This document shows positions 27,084 through 36,463 of a stretch of 64,000 bases of DNA, in pieces. The notes under the pieces were generated by a model. That model searched no databases. It was not told where the DNA came from and saw only the letters and a program-made list of their open reading frames with translations. How positions within the stretch are numbered: the stretch's first letter is position 1; each line of letters begins with the position of its first letter. The DNA comes from JACKAF01 sp041391485 (GTDB taxonomy: Bacteria; Bdellovibrionota; FAC87; UBA2466; JACKAF01): assembly GCA_041391485.1 (NCBI GenBank), contig JAWKNY010000008.1, positions 60,560-124,559 of the forward strand, read 5' to 3'. A program made the translations under genes and the position numbers.

Positions 27084-28046
27084 CTAAGCACGGTACCGGT
27101 GCACGAAGCCATGGTGCGCATGGCAAAGCGTGATGAGATTTGGCGCTTCGTGTGGCCCTCCTCGCGAAAATTCATGTAAATGATGAATCTCCACCCAACG
27201 GGTATGTCGGCACCGTTTGCCGTCGGGCTCGCGGTAGCGGCACCGCCCTTCATCGCGCGCGTTGACGGTTTGGCGAACGGGGGCCGGGAGGTAGCGCGTG
27301 CGCCGTGGTCGAGGCTCATTCACCTGTCGCGCGACAGGTTTGCTTAGCTCAATCAAAGGCGCTGCCGTTGAGCGTTTTGGGATTGGTGTCCGAGTGTTTG
27401 TGGCAGTTTGCCGTTCCGACCTCCTTAGCTGCTTTCCGCGGGCTTTTCTTACGGGGTCCTTTTTCCTGAGATAATACTCAAGCACTTCTTCTAGCGTTTC
27501 CTCAAGACTCACTCCCCGACGTTTTCTAGTGGACAATAAATCCTGCGCTCGTTTTAACTTGGCCTCTACTTCGACCGACAAACCACAGCGTAGCTCTGTT
27601 CTACCTGCCGTCTTTGGGCTGAGACGTTCTGGGATCTTGAGACTCGGCTGGGTGTCGGCTACCTGACGTTCAATTTCTTTCTGGGGCAACGCGATAGCCT
27701 TTGGGATCCATTCCTGTTGGTTTGCCGTCGTTAGCACCGGGACTATTTTTCTGGCCTTGGAAACACTGAGTGCGCCAGAAAGGATCTGGGTCTTGAGTGC
27801 CGGGACTTCTGTCGCTTTGCGGGCGACGTTGATGAAATTGAAGGCCTGGCTTTCGGAGAGTCTTAGTGCGCTCACCAGGTAGGTAAACAAACTGGAGTAA
27901 CCCAAGTCTCGAAAGAGTTTTTGGGTATCAATCTGTTGGATAAGATCCAAGAGTTCGCCTTCGAGTTTGCGGTACTTGGTCGCACACTCGATCGCCCGAG
28001 TATGCAATAAAAACTGTTTCTGTCGACGAAGCGGTAAGGGGATCAT
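27084..28046 (-). CDS. HNH endonuclease-domain protein
   Basis: Encodes 320 residues. The N-terminal two thirds are helical (DLGYSSLFTYLVSALRLSESQAFNFI), similar to the DUF222-like part of many stand-alone HNH proteins. The C-terminal HNH finger reads CRYREPDGKRC, EIHHLHEFSRGG, NLITLCHAHH, with paired Cys and the His-Asn-His residues present, so it may be catalytically intact. Proteins of this kind are often present in many copies and may be mobile. GGAGAT upstream of ATG 28046 is the ribosome site. Function unproven. Confidence 0.8.
   Translation of the reverse strand: MIPLPLRRQKQFLLHTRAIECATKYRKLEGELLDLIQQIDTQKLFRDLGYSSLFTYLVSALRLSESQAFNFINVARKATEVPALKTQILSGALSVSKARKIVPVLTTANQQEWIPKAIALPQKEIERQVADTQPSLKIPERLSPKTAGRTELRCGLSVEVEAKLKRAQDLLSTRKRRGVSLEETLEEVLEYYLRKKDPVRKARGKQLRRSERQTATNTRTPIPKRSTAAPLIELSKPVARQVNEPRPRRTRYLPAPVRQTVNARDEGRCRYREPDGKRCRHTRWVEIHHLHEFSRGGPHEAPNLITLCHAHHGFVHRYRA
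27322..27339. repeat. 18-bp perfect palindrome inside the HNH gene
   Basis: ACCTGTCGCGCGACAGGT is a perfect palindrome, in frame as PVARQV. Most of it recurs at 28127..28142 upstream of the same gene (CTGTCGCACGACAGGT). Confidence 0.45.
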
Positions 28047-28481
28047 GGTTTTATCTCCTTTGATCTAACGGTAGTAAGCGGAGGGATCCTCGTCAATAGA
28101 CGGCGGGGAGCGCGTTTTGCGCCAAGCTGTCGCACGACAGGTAAATTGTTTTTTCGGGTTCGGTTTTCCACGCTGTCGGCCTGCCAGACCGAAATTAGGG
28201 CCCTGTATTCTGCGGTCTTCAAACTTGAATACACTTTGGGGGGGTGTCGGAAAGATATCCCGTGTTTGTATTCTAGAACCATTCACCGCCACCTTTCCTG
28301 AGGGGCTGGATTCACACCACTTTCAGTGTCCAGATCTTAGCCACCCGTCCACTCAACCCGTATTCCGCGCTTTTCAGGAGAAGCGAGGCCCCAAAAAGCG
28401 TGCGTGAAAACGCGGTTTGGGTTTTGCATTTTAATGAAGTAGGGAACCCCCGAGTGCGGGGGCTCATTGGAGGTTAAGTAT
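28047..28481. other. intergenic region between HNH and secreted-protein genes
   Basis: No gene is supported. It contains CTGTCGCACGACAGGT (28127-28142), a copy of the palindrome within the HNH gene; three copies of TGTATTC/GAATACA (28204, 28227, 28267); a weak sigma-54-like element (GG 28424-28425, GC 28436-28437, TTGCA but no TGGC); and a GC hairpin CCCCCG-AGTG-CGGGGG (28447-28462) seven bases before the GGAGG ribosome site of the next gene. Confidence 0.4.
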
Positions 28482-30325
28482 TTGATTTTAAAGGGCAAAA
28501 ATAGAGCCTCGCTAGTGCTTGCGCTCGCCCTTTTTGTGCTGAACTCCTGGACAGCTGTTCTGGCGATCGAGATTCCGTTGGAGAAGATCGATCCGAAGAA
28601 CCCGGAACACATGAAGGCCTTGCGCACGTCCCTAGGAAACTACCTGGCCAAGGCCTACGTGGCGGAAGAGCCAGATGAAGCTAAGTTTTATCTCGCTGCT
28701 GCTCACCGCTACGAAAAAGCTCTTTACGATATCGTTAGCAAGCAGTCCGAAAAGACACCTGTCATCGATGAGACTGTGATTGCACCTATACGCTCGGCGA
28801 TGGAGAAAGCTGACAATTATTCGGAGGCAGAGGTTCAGCAGATTAGCTCGAACCTTACGCGCTTGGCGGACGAAGGTGTTGCGCGCCATGTTTTTTCGAA
28901 ATGCGGTGAAAAAAGTATACTGAGGATAGTACGGGTTTTATATCGCGTATTGCAGGTGGCAAGGGGAGGAAAGTTGTTCCTCAAGAACATAACACAGGAA
29001 CCAAGGAAGTATCCGGTGAAGCGCCTGCCTCCGCTGAAGCTACTTGCAACAACATTACCACCGAATTTGTTCCCACTTCGTTGACGCAGGTAAAAGTCAC
29101 CGATCCTTCTACCACGCCGCCCGGGACACAGCCTCCGCCCAAAGCAGCGACTCCCGAAGGCCAAAAGAAACCGGGTGAAGAAGATCCCAAAGCCGCGAAA
29201 AAAGACGATGTCGACGACAACAAGAAAGTGAACCCGCTGGAACAAGCGCTCCGGGATCAGTTGGAAGATTTACAGAAAAAAGAAGCCTTAGATCGCTTGC
29301 GCGACGCCGAAGACAGAAAGCGCCTAGAGGACCAGCTTGCCAAAGGGCAGGGTGGGGAATCGGCCGGCGGCGGCGGCGGTGGCGAGAGCGCGGGCGGCGC
29401 GAGTGCTGGCGGGGGCGGTGAGTCCTCGGGTGGATCCTCTGCTGGAGGCTCCGGTAAAGGCGACTCCGGCAAAGGCGATCGCGGTCGTGGTTTAAGAGAT
29501 TTGCTCAACAAAGAGAACGACAAGCGGGATAACAACCTCGCTAACCTCGTCAATCGCCTTGGCAATAGCGACAAGGACAGCGACGGCGATAAGAAGAACG
29601 AGCGCAATGGCTCCGGCTCTGAAAAAGAATCGAAAAACCTATTTGATTTTACGTCCAGTGAGAAAAGCAAGGACAAGAAAAAGGACGACGAGGATTTGCT
29701 TAAAAAGGCCCAGCAACAGCTCCCACAGACGGCAGAGCAGGGTCCCGCTGTGGCTCAGAAGCAGGAGGTTGAGCGGAAGCCCATCTCCAAGGCGATTGAG
29801 AATTTTGCCTCTGCCATCAATGCCGGGATTTCCGGCGCGGCCAGCGCTGCGGGCGCTTTGGCAAGCGGCCTTTCCAATTTTGGTAACCCCTCCAGTAGCA
29901 ACGGTCCAGGCGGCGCCATTGGTGCCTTCCCCGTGCTAGGGGCGGTTGCGGGGGCACTGGCCGCCGCGGGCGGAAAATACACGATTCCGAATATCAACCC
30001 TGGCTTTGGCAGTGGCCCCTCCGGTGGCGGTGATGCCTCTATCGAGGATGAGGGCGCTCCGGAAGCGGCTTATGGCGACAGCGAAGGTTTAGAAGTTTTT
30101 GCCTCCGGCGCTGGAAGCGGGCCGACGTCCGCGAATGGTGCTTATCTTGGTGAAATCGGAGGCGGCTCGGTGGGCAGCCCGTGGCTACTCAACGCTATCC
30201 CGCGCAGCTTAGGTGGTGGCAACATTTGCAGTCTTGATAAGCCGCCCGCGATCTGTGGGCACGAGCGCGTGCTTGAACTAAAAGGTTTCCAAATTCAGGG
30301 CATCGACCCGGACTCAGCCATTTAG
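28482..30325 (+). CDS. large secreted Gly/Lys/Asp-rich protein, one homopolymer frame break
   Basis: TTG 28482 has GGAGG eight bases upstream and gives a signal peptide (SLVLALALFVLNSWTAVLA). The first frame is lost in an A run near 28907-28912; KKYTEDSTGFISRIAGG then links to the second frame, which ends at 30325, total about 614 residues. Regions: helical N-terminal part, Pro/Thr stretch, charged helix (LRDQLEDLQKKEALDRLRD), Gly/Ser-rich segment, a long Lys/Asp-rich segment, an Ala/Gly-rich hydrophobic part (SGAASAAGALASG), and a Gly-rich C-terminal part with two Cys. No family recognised. Looks like a cell-surface or extracellular matrix protein. Confidence 0.65.
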
Positions 30326-30343
30326 ATAGAGAGAAAAACGACT

Positions 30344-31536
30344 ATGAGCAAGCAACAGGAAAAAACAGCAATGAAAAAACTCGCGGTACTCGTATTCTTT
30401 ATGTGCTGGTACGCCCCAGGTGTACGGGCGGAGTTTGATACCGACATTAACGGTACCAATACTTTCAACGATCTCAATTTGGATCCGAACGGCAACCCTG
30501 CACCCAACGTGCAGAACAGCAGTTTGAACCCCACCGAGGGTGCCGTTCTGCAAAATACCGTCTTTAACCAGACGCTAAGAGCCGACAATCCCAATCTTAA
30601 CAACCTGGATGTGTCTGACAAATACGGACAGGCGGGTTCAGCGGGTTCGGCTCAAGCGGGCAAAATTGCCGCCATTGCGACAGGCGCGTCTTTGATGGCC
30701 GCCGGTGTTCCGATGTCCGCGAGTATCATTCCGTCGGTCAAGGCCGCCGGTTATGCGCTCATTGCCAAAGCAGCGCTTGAGTTCGCTCAGGCGGCAGCCA
30801 GCGGCAGGCTGAGGCCGGGAACCGTGACATTGAGACAGTAAGTTGCGATTTAACGACGATAACCCTGAAGCCATTGCGTCGACCATTCCAAAGTCCAAGC
30901 AAAACACGGCCAATGGTGCCAAGCCAGATCAATTCGCCTGAGCTAAACCAACTGCTTTCACCGATCGCGGGAGTAAGCGAAGACTTTCTCAATGCTATTT
31001 CCGCGGGGCAGATTACCAGTGCCGAAGACATCGCTCGCGCCATGGGCGATAACACCAGTTTTGAGGAAGATTTATTCAGGGGCGAACAGCTGCCGCCTCC
31101 AAACTGGGTGAGGAAATGGATGATCTCGCATTCGGGTGAACGAAGATAACGAAACTCCGATAGCTCCGGATTTGGCGGTGCCGGGGGAATTGCTGGTGGC
31201 CTAGCCAACGGAGGCACTTTGGATCAGGGGACGCTCGGTGGTGTGCACGGCGCTCAGGGTGGCAACGTGCTGGGCGCTGCGGCCGGATCGGCCGGCGGCT
31301 CCACGGGACCTGGCGGACTGTCTTTAGGAAGCCTGCTTGAAACTCGACAAAGCCGGCAAGGCAGCGGCGAAGGCGCGCTTAGCAATTTCACCATCGACCA
31401 ACTCCACAAAATGGGTCTTGTGAAGCTACGCAACGGCATGAATATCTTCAAAAGGCCGGACGCAGTTGCCGTGCCTTCGACCGTTGGAAGGATCAAGAGG
31501 AAAGCGAAGCTTCCCCGCGTAACGCGCCATCCATAA
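30344..31536 (+). pseudogene. secreted Gly-rich protein, paralogue of the protein at 1..793, frame breaks
   Basis: Starts at ATG 30344 or, with a better signal peptide (MKKLAVLVFFMCWYAPGVRA), 30371. The first frame ends at 30841; NDDNPEAIASTIPKS, then LNQLLSPIAGVSEDFLNAIS, then a Gly-rich end with LANGGTLDQGTLGG and NIFKRPDAVA follow in other frames to the stop at 31536. The LANGG-x2-D-x-GTL and LSL-x2-LL patterns are shared with the protein at the left edge. A hydrophobic Ala/Gly part (GKIAAIATGASLMAAGVPM) is like that of the preceding gene. It is 18 bases after that gene, likely an operon. At least three indels or genuine decay. Confidence 0.5.
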
Positions 31537-31569
31537 ACTCTTAAGCCGATAATTCCGAACACATAGCGC

Positions 31570-33284
31570 ATGCGTGCCTTTGGGTATTTCTATTTCTACT
31601 TTTCTTTCCGGGCCTCGCCCTGTCGGGCGAATAGTTCTCACCTCGATCGGGCGACTCTCCGCAGGTATTAGCAAAACGCTACGGGCTTAAGTACCAGCGT
31701 CGTTTTGGCTACCACAAACAGTACGCCCTTTACGAGGGGTGACTTAAAAACCGTCCCCACCGGTATTCCGATCCAACCCAACTACCGCTATGCCCCCCAA
31801 ACGGTGGATCCCATGCTGGGGGCGTCTGGGCCCTCCAAAACGATGGCCAGGCCGATGGGGATGGACAGACGGGTGTAGCCGGCAAAGACATCGGGGCCCT
31901 TTTACCGGCAACGGGCGTCGCCCTTAGTGGCCGTGCTGGATTCAGGAGTTGATCGGAACCACCCGGAGTTTGACGGACAGCTCTGGGAAAACGTGGCAGA
32001 GATTCCGGGCAATGGGGTGGATGACGATGCGAACGGCTACGTCGATGACCGGTTTGGTTGGAACTTTGTCGACGGTAATTCGAGATAGCCGACGAGAACA
32101 ACCACCGGGACCCTCATGGCTGGGCATCTCGCTGCGCGCGCGAACAACAGGGAGGGCAGCCGCGGCGTTCGCTGGTCCGCTTCCTTGCTGATTGCCAAGT
32201 GCACCGACAGGTATGGCATCGGTACCACCGTCACGGCACGATTGAGGCCATCCAGTACGCCGTTGCAGCCGGCACGCGCGTGCTGAATGCGAGTTGGGGA
32301 ACCCACACCTTTGATCCCGCTTTGTACGAGACGGTTCGTCGCGCTGGTGAAAACGGCGCTGCTCGTAGCGGCGGCGGGCAATCAGGGGTGGGATCACGAC
32401 TACCCTGAAACCCGCACCTACCCGGCGGCGTTTGCGCTTCCCAATGTGATTTGCGGTGGCGGCTTACGATAACCGAGACGTGCTATGGGAAAAGTCAGAT
32501 TTTGGCGCCCACTCGGTGCACCTCGGGGCTCCCGGGGTCTCCATCTTTGGTCCGATACGCGGCGGTTATGGTTACGGCACGGGGACCTCCTTTGCGGCCC
32601 CCCACGTTTCGGGGGCTTTGGGGGCACTGCTCGCTTCTAACGCCGGTGAGAAGAGTCCTGCCGATCTCAAGTCGGAACTCCTTCGCAGCACAGAGGTGAT
32701 TAGCTATTACGAAAAAAACCGAACCTTATCGGCTGGGCGCCTCCACCTGGGCAACGCGCTCTCGGCGCATTTTCCAAGCCGCCCCGAGGGACCCACAGAC
32801 TGGGTAGAAAGGGGGACGGCGCTGGAAAGCACCCTTATCCAGCGTCTTTTAAGACGACCTACCGCTTGCACCACGCCCGGAGCCCAGCGCCTGCGGTCCA
32901 CTTCTCGCCGATCAAGACGGAACGGGATTTCGATAGGATTCAACTGCGTGACGATGGGGGCGGCTCGCGAAGAGCTATAGCGGGGTCTATAACGGGTGGA
33001 GCACCGATGTTCTGGGGGAGACGCTTTGGTTGGAACTTTGAGGTGACGCCGTGACTGAAGACTTTGGGTTTGTCGTCGATAGCCACATGCGTTTAGTGTG
33101 GCTTCGACTCCTGAATCTGGCTCCCCGGGTGGGAGCTTTTGGTTGCCCTTTGAAATTTTCAGGGAATCAACTGTCATTACTCAGAGTCTATTTTTCAAAG
33201 AAAAAGGGCTTCCTTCTCGATCGCTACGATCCGGTGATAGCCGGTCGATCGGATTCCACCCCCGCGACAAGCTTCGCGGCGTGA
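31570..33284 (+). pseudogene. secreted subtilisin-like peptidase (S8) with possible CUB-like end, many frame breaks
   Basis: All subtilase blocks are present in order but in different frames: VAVLDSGVDRNHPEF (catalytic Asp), HHGTLMAGHLAAR-like segment near 32100 (His), LLVAAAGNQGWDHDYPETR (oxyanion Asn), FGAHSVHLGAPGVSIFG and GTGTSFAAPHVSGALGALL (Ser). A hydrophobic start near 31570 and a prodomain-like stretch precede it. After the protease, FSPIKTERDFDRIQL and VYNGWSTDVLGETLWLEL resemble a CUB-like beta domain. The 3' limit is uncertain. It follows the two Gly-rich secreted proteins and may process them. Confidence 0.65.
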
Positions 33285-33829
33285 TCCGTAACATGCAAAC
33301 TTGCGGAAACCACAAGAGCTGCCAGAACACTCACGATCGCCGTTTCCAGGGAGTTCAAACTAAACTGCTCACGGATGGCGTAAAAACCAAGTACCGTCGC
33401 CCAGACGTAGAGTGCTGCCGACAGAAGAATGAACCAAGGTTGCGAAAACGACAGGTTCTGCACGCTGGCCGCCGCCAAGAAAACCGTAAAAACGATGGCT
33501 AAACGACGAAGCAGTACGCGCTTGCTGCCCTTTTTGCCGATAACATTGCCCACAAAACCAAACGAACCGGTCACCGAAAACCACACCCACCAAACATCAG
33601 GCTCAAGCGAAGCGCGCTCAAAGAAAGCCAAATCGCGGTATCTAGTCCGACGCCAAACGAAGCCTGCATCCACTCCAAGCTTTGGAGATAGAGGCCCGCC
33701 GGGCTTTGTGCGGGTTTCGGCCAGCAAAACACGCCCAAGAAAAACAAAATTGCCCAATGGGATTTGGACCACTGAAGCTGGTTAAAGAAAACACTGGGTT
33801 GGGTAAAAAAGTCGGATCAACCTTCGCAC
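33224..33829 (-). CDS. integral membrane protein, Yip1-like, frame breaks
   Basis: GTG 33829 has GGAGG five bases upstream. The product reads RRLIRLF-TQPSVFFNQLQW after a shift in a run of six T, then SHWAILFFLGVFCW, a periplasmic or loop part, WLSLSALRLSLMFGG, and after another shift VWFSVTGSFGFVGNV, LAIVFTVFLAAASV, FILLSAALYVWATVLGFYAI and IVSVLAALVVSASL: about five membrane helices in about 200 residues. The layout (P-x2-FF-x-L start, five helices) resembles the Yip1 family, but this is a weak match. The function is unknown. Confidence 0.45.
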
Positions 33830-33958
33830 GCTACCTCCACATCAACGTGTTGCCACTCTTCTCTCTCTCGCCGGGCACCACCACAGGGCCCGGTAGCTAT
33901 CTATGCAGAGGAATGCCAACCCCGGCCGGTGGCCTAGGCACGGGACTCTTTGGGAAGT

Positions 33959-33971
33959 GACAATTCTTGTC
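33959..33971. promoter_or_regulatory. 13-bp near-palindrome, same motif as 2112..2124
   Basis: GACAATTCTTGTC differs by one central base from GACAATTATTGTC at 2112..2124. Its centre is about 160 bases before the start site predicted for the sigma-54-like promoter at 34102..34117, a possible distance for an enhancer site. Confidence 0.4.
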
Positions 33972-34101
33972 GATCTTTTGGCCATCTGACGGCAAAGTTC
34001 CGCCCTTTCACCATGTAGACATTCTGTCTTTCTCTAAACAAGGCCGGGAGGGGGTGAGAGCCAATTTCCCTAATGATTTCAAGGGCAGACGGCAAAAAGG
34101 T

Positions 34102-34117
34102 TGGTATTCCGCTTGCA
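34102..34117 (+). promoter_or_regulatory. sigma-54-like promoter for the lipoprotein gene
   Basis: TGGTATTCCGCTTGCA has TGG and TTGCA with GG-N10-GC spacing. Transcription would begin near 34128, 20 bases before ATG 34148. It resembles CGGTATACCTCTTGCA at 35420-35405 on the other strand. Confidence 0.4.
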
Positions 34118-34147
34118 CACACATAAAGGCAGGGGAATTTTAGGGGT

Positions 34148-35176
34148 ATGACAACTTTGAACTTTCATCAGGGGCATCGCCGCGCAGCCTTAGTAGGCCT
34201 AACGCTCCTTCTTTCGCTGTTCACGGCTTGTACGGACAAGCGACCGCGCGAGATTATCCAAGAACCGCAGGTTATTCCCACTCCGCTTCCCATCATTCAG
34301 TTTATTCGTGGTTACCAGATTGATAGCAAGGTCACCGAAGTGCAGAAAATGACGGTGAGTAACGGCTCGCTTTATCTGACTGGAAAGCCGTTTGCTTTTT
34401 CCCGCTGGAACCTGACCGCCGATCCGGAAAGCCCCAGCGTCGTGTTTGTGGCCGCTGACAATATCAATAATGAGTTTGCTCCGCCTGACCGCTTTGGCCC
34501 ATGGCTTCCAGACTTATACGCTTCTGGGGCGCTCGCGATTCACGGGACACGCGCGTACATGAGTGGCACTGCGGGAATGAGTGTTGTCGATTTTTCCGAC
34601 ACCCACCATCCCATTGAAAAGTCTCGTTACCCGGCCTGGCAGAATGACGAGCCTACTTCGGACGGACGGTTTGTCTATAAAGCCATTTTGACCCAGCCTG
34701 AGAAAAACCGAATCTTTGGGTTCCGTCAGCAGGATTTTATTTACGCGCTGAGCACCGCAGGTTTTCCGAATCTCAATCTGTTGGGCAATGTGGCCTATCC
34801 CGGCGGCCAGGCCTGCTGCGCGAGCAGCGTTACGCGCTTTGCGAATAAGATCTGGCTGGCTCTAGGTACCAGCATGCAGGTTTACGAGTTTACGGCTAGT
34901 GGGGGCTTGCACTACGTGGGTGCGGTGAGCAACTTGAATGTCGTAAATGTCTATGCAACTTCGCGGTATCTGTACTTGCACCACCGGCCGACTTCTTCGA
35001 GTGGTTCGGCTTACCCGACCGGCATCTACGTTTTTGATCAATCACTGGGCTATGTAACCAGTCTTCCTATCGATCCTTTCGAGTTCGCGGTTCACGATCA
35101 GGACACCAACGTCTACGTGAATGAGAACGATCAAGAAGTCGGTATTTACCGCATTCTCTGGAACAACATTCCTTAA
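34148..35176 (+). CDS. lipoprotein with beta-propeller-like repeats
   Basis: Encodes 342 residues. The signal ends in a lipobox (LLSLFTAC), so it is probably anchored to a membrane from the periplasmic side. The rest has repeated strand phrases of the LVIVD/beta-propeller kind: NGSLYLTGKP, GTRAYMSGTAGMSVVDFSD, RYLYLHHRP and GIYVFDQSLG. A CC pair (GGQACCASS) is notable. Function unknown. A possible sigma-54 promoter lies upstream and a shared terminator-like hairpin downstream. Confidence 0.7.
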   Translation: MTTLNFHQGHRRAALVGLTLLLSLFTACTDKRPREIIQEPQVIPTPLPIIQFIRGYQIDSKVTEVQKMTVSNGSLYLTGKPFAFSRWNLTADPESPSVVFVAADNINNEFAPPDRFGPWLPDLYASGALAIHGTRAYMSGTAGMSVVDFSDTHHPIEKSRYPAWQNDEPTSDGRFVYKAILTQPEKNRIFGFRQQDFIYALSTAGFPNLNLLGNVAYPGGQACCASSVTRFANKIWLALGTSMQVYEFTASGGLHYVGAVSNLNVVNVYATSRYLYLHHRPTSSSGSAYPTGIYVFDQSLGYVTSLPIDPFEFAVHDQDTNVYVNENDQEVGIYRILWNNIP

Positions 35177-35186
35177 TAAGGTCGGT

Positions 35187-35220
35187 AGAGAGAAAACGGG
35201 CCGTTATCGACCCGCTCTCT
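35187..35220. terminator. hairpin between convergent genes
   Basis: AGAGAG (35187-35192) pairs with CTCTCT (35215-35220), and CGGG (35197-35200) with CCCG (35211-35214), just after the lipoprotein stop and before the end of the convergent small gene at 35241. No T run, so a bidirectional terminator is only probable. Confidence 0.4.
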
Positions 35221-35240
35221 CGCAACCGAAAGCTAAGCAT

Positions 35241-35375
35241 TTATTTGTGGCTTTTCTCTTTTTCAGAGGTGCCGTAGTTTCCATTCTTTTCCTTCTCAGA
35301 AAACGAACGGTTACTCTTTTGCGATTCTTCGAGATCCGATTTGTCTTTACGTTGTTTGTTTTTTTCTTGTTCCAT
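35241..35375 (-). CDS. 44-residue highly charged protein
   Basis: ATG 35375 is preceded by AAGGAGAT at good spacing and the frame closes at TAA 35241-35243. The product (starting MEQEKNKQRKDKSDLEE, ending EKEKSHK) is nearly all Lys, Glu, Asp, Ser, Asn and Gln with no hydrophobic core, so it is likely disordered and cytoplasmic. Too short for routine calling. Small charged proteins of this sort appear in stress or stationary-phase regulons; that is only analogy. A sigma-54-like promoter lies upstream at 35405..35420. Confidence 0.6.
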   Translation of the reverse strand: MEQEKNKQRKDKSDLEESQKSNRSFSEKEKNGNYGTSEKEKSHK

Positions 35376-35404
35376 GGTGTATCTCCTTATCACCCGCTTT
35401 CAAT

Positions 35405-35420
35405 TGCAAGAGGTATACCG
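35405..35420 (-). promoter_or_regulatory. sigma-54-like promoter for the small charged protein
   Basis: On the minus strand CGGTATACCTCTTGCA shows GG-N10-GC spacing and TTGCA at -12 but C instead of T before GG. The start would be near 35394, 19 bases before ATG 35375, with the ribosome site inside the short leader. The 73 bases to the next gene and the rest of 35421..35568 hold nothing else recognised. Confidence 0.35.
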
Positions 35421-35568
35421 ACGCTTAGCCCAAGCAGCGTCGCTTATAGGGTTAATTTTGTACGGTTTTTGAAACAGACCGACTCCAACTGGTGACAGGT
35501 GTTCGAGTCAATGGGGGTTTACGCATAGGCGCGGGATGTTAGTTGCCACTGGGGGTAGGCGGCCCAAA

Positions 35569-36288
35569 TTATCTTTTCTTCATCTGCCTTGGCCGTTTCT
35601 TCGGAAGAATTTTAGGAATAGCATCGGCAACGGCGCGGCTCTGGCTCTCCGCTTGTGGGATGTAAAGCGGTGCGGCGGCATCGGAGCCGAGGGCGTCCAC
35701 CTGGATTCTTACTTTCTTAGTTAGCCGCAGCGCTAGGTCTTCATTCCAAAAAACTCCAAAATCGCTGATATCCACTGCAAAACGGGCTGAGATCCGAAGC
35801 AAGTTGCCCTCCAGCCGTTCCCGCGTTTTCTTGTTCTCTTTGTAGAACACGAGTTTCAGGTCTACCGGAATGGATTTGGAAACGGCTTTTATCTTTAGCG
35901 TCCCCTCGGTTTTCAAGAGCACGGTTTGGCCGGTTCCAAGCTTGGAGGAGGAGGTCTGAACAAGCTTATCAATCTTAAACGTCGAAAAGGGGTACTGACT
36001 AGTTTCCAAAAACTGAGTACGGAAATGCTCGTTGCGTAGGAGCATGCCCGTGTCGAAAGTCCTCATGTCGACTTCAAACTCGCCCTGAACCCCTTTGCTG
36101 AGATTGTTTGGGTCCAAGGCCACCCAGCCGCGCAGCGAGCTATTCACCCCAATGACTTTTTCGAGTGGCGCATCCGAGGTGAACTGGACAATGTCGCGTT
36201 GCGCCGCATCGCGCACCTCAAACCGCGTCCATTCAGACGCAAGAGCGAGACGGGTGAAGGTGAGTAAGATGACAAGCGCTTGAAGCAT
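35569..36288 (-). CDS. YceI-family periplasmic protein
   Basis: Encodes 239 residues with a signal peptide (LQALVILLTFTRLALA). The YceI lipocalin-like fold is indicated by FEVDMRTFDTGMLLRNEHFR and by YPFSTFKIDK and the paired strands that follow. YceI proteins bind isoprenoid chains such as ubiquinone or polyisoprenols. A basic C-terminal tail (KKRPRQMKKR) is extra. No neighbour suggests a partner. Confidence 0.75.
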   Translation of the reverse strand: MLQALVILLTFTRLALASEWTRFEVRDAAQRDIVQFTSDAPLEKVIGVNSSLRGWVALDPNNLSKGVQGEFEVDMRTFDTGMLLRNEHFRTQFLETSQYPFSTFKIDKLVQTSSSKLGTGQTVLLKTEGTLKIKAVSKSIPVDLKLVFYKENKKTRERLEGNLLRISARFAVDISDFGVFWNEDLALRLTKKVRIQVDALGSDAAAPLYIPQAESQSRAVADAIPKILPKKRPRQMKKR

Positions 36289-36463
36289 TCCGATATTCTA
36301 GCGCATTCGTATCGGAGAGCCAATTCACCGGCTTTTGTCACCCTCTGCGGAGGCAGTGACATTGGACGGCTCCCTGTACAGGAGATTTCCCAATAATTTC
36401 CCACTGTGGTTGTTGGCTTTGAGCTTGCATTCACCTACCGCGGCGCTAGGGCCGGGAGGGTTT

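Larger units (their letters stand above)
33830..34147. other. intergenic region with regulatory-looking sites
   Basis: No gene is supported between the minus-strand membrane protein and the plus-strand lipoprotein. It contains the palindrome GACAATTCTTGTC (33959-33971) and a sigma-54-like promoter (34102-34117), both described separately. A 62-codon minus-strand frame is present but has no ribosome site. Confidence 0.4.

Noticed and set aside
28043..28282. Upstream minus-strand frame whose end (PVVRQLGAKRAPRR) resembles part of the HNH protein
   Set aside because: The likeness rests on the shared palindrome only (about 16 bases); no other HNH sequence is duplicated there.
28424..28439. Sigma-54-like element before the large Gly-rich gene
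   Set aside because: GG-N10-GC and TTGCA match, but the -24 half lacks TGGC; too weak to call.
35121..35495. 124-codon plus-strand frame after the lipoprotein gene
   Set aside because: It is antisense to the better supported 44-residue gene and crosses the terminator-like hairpin.
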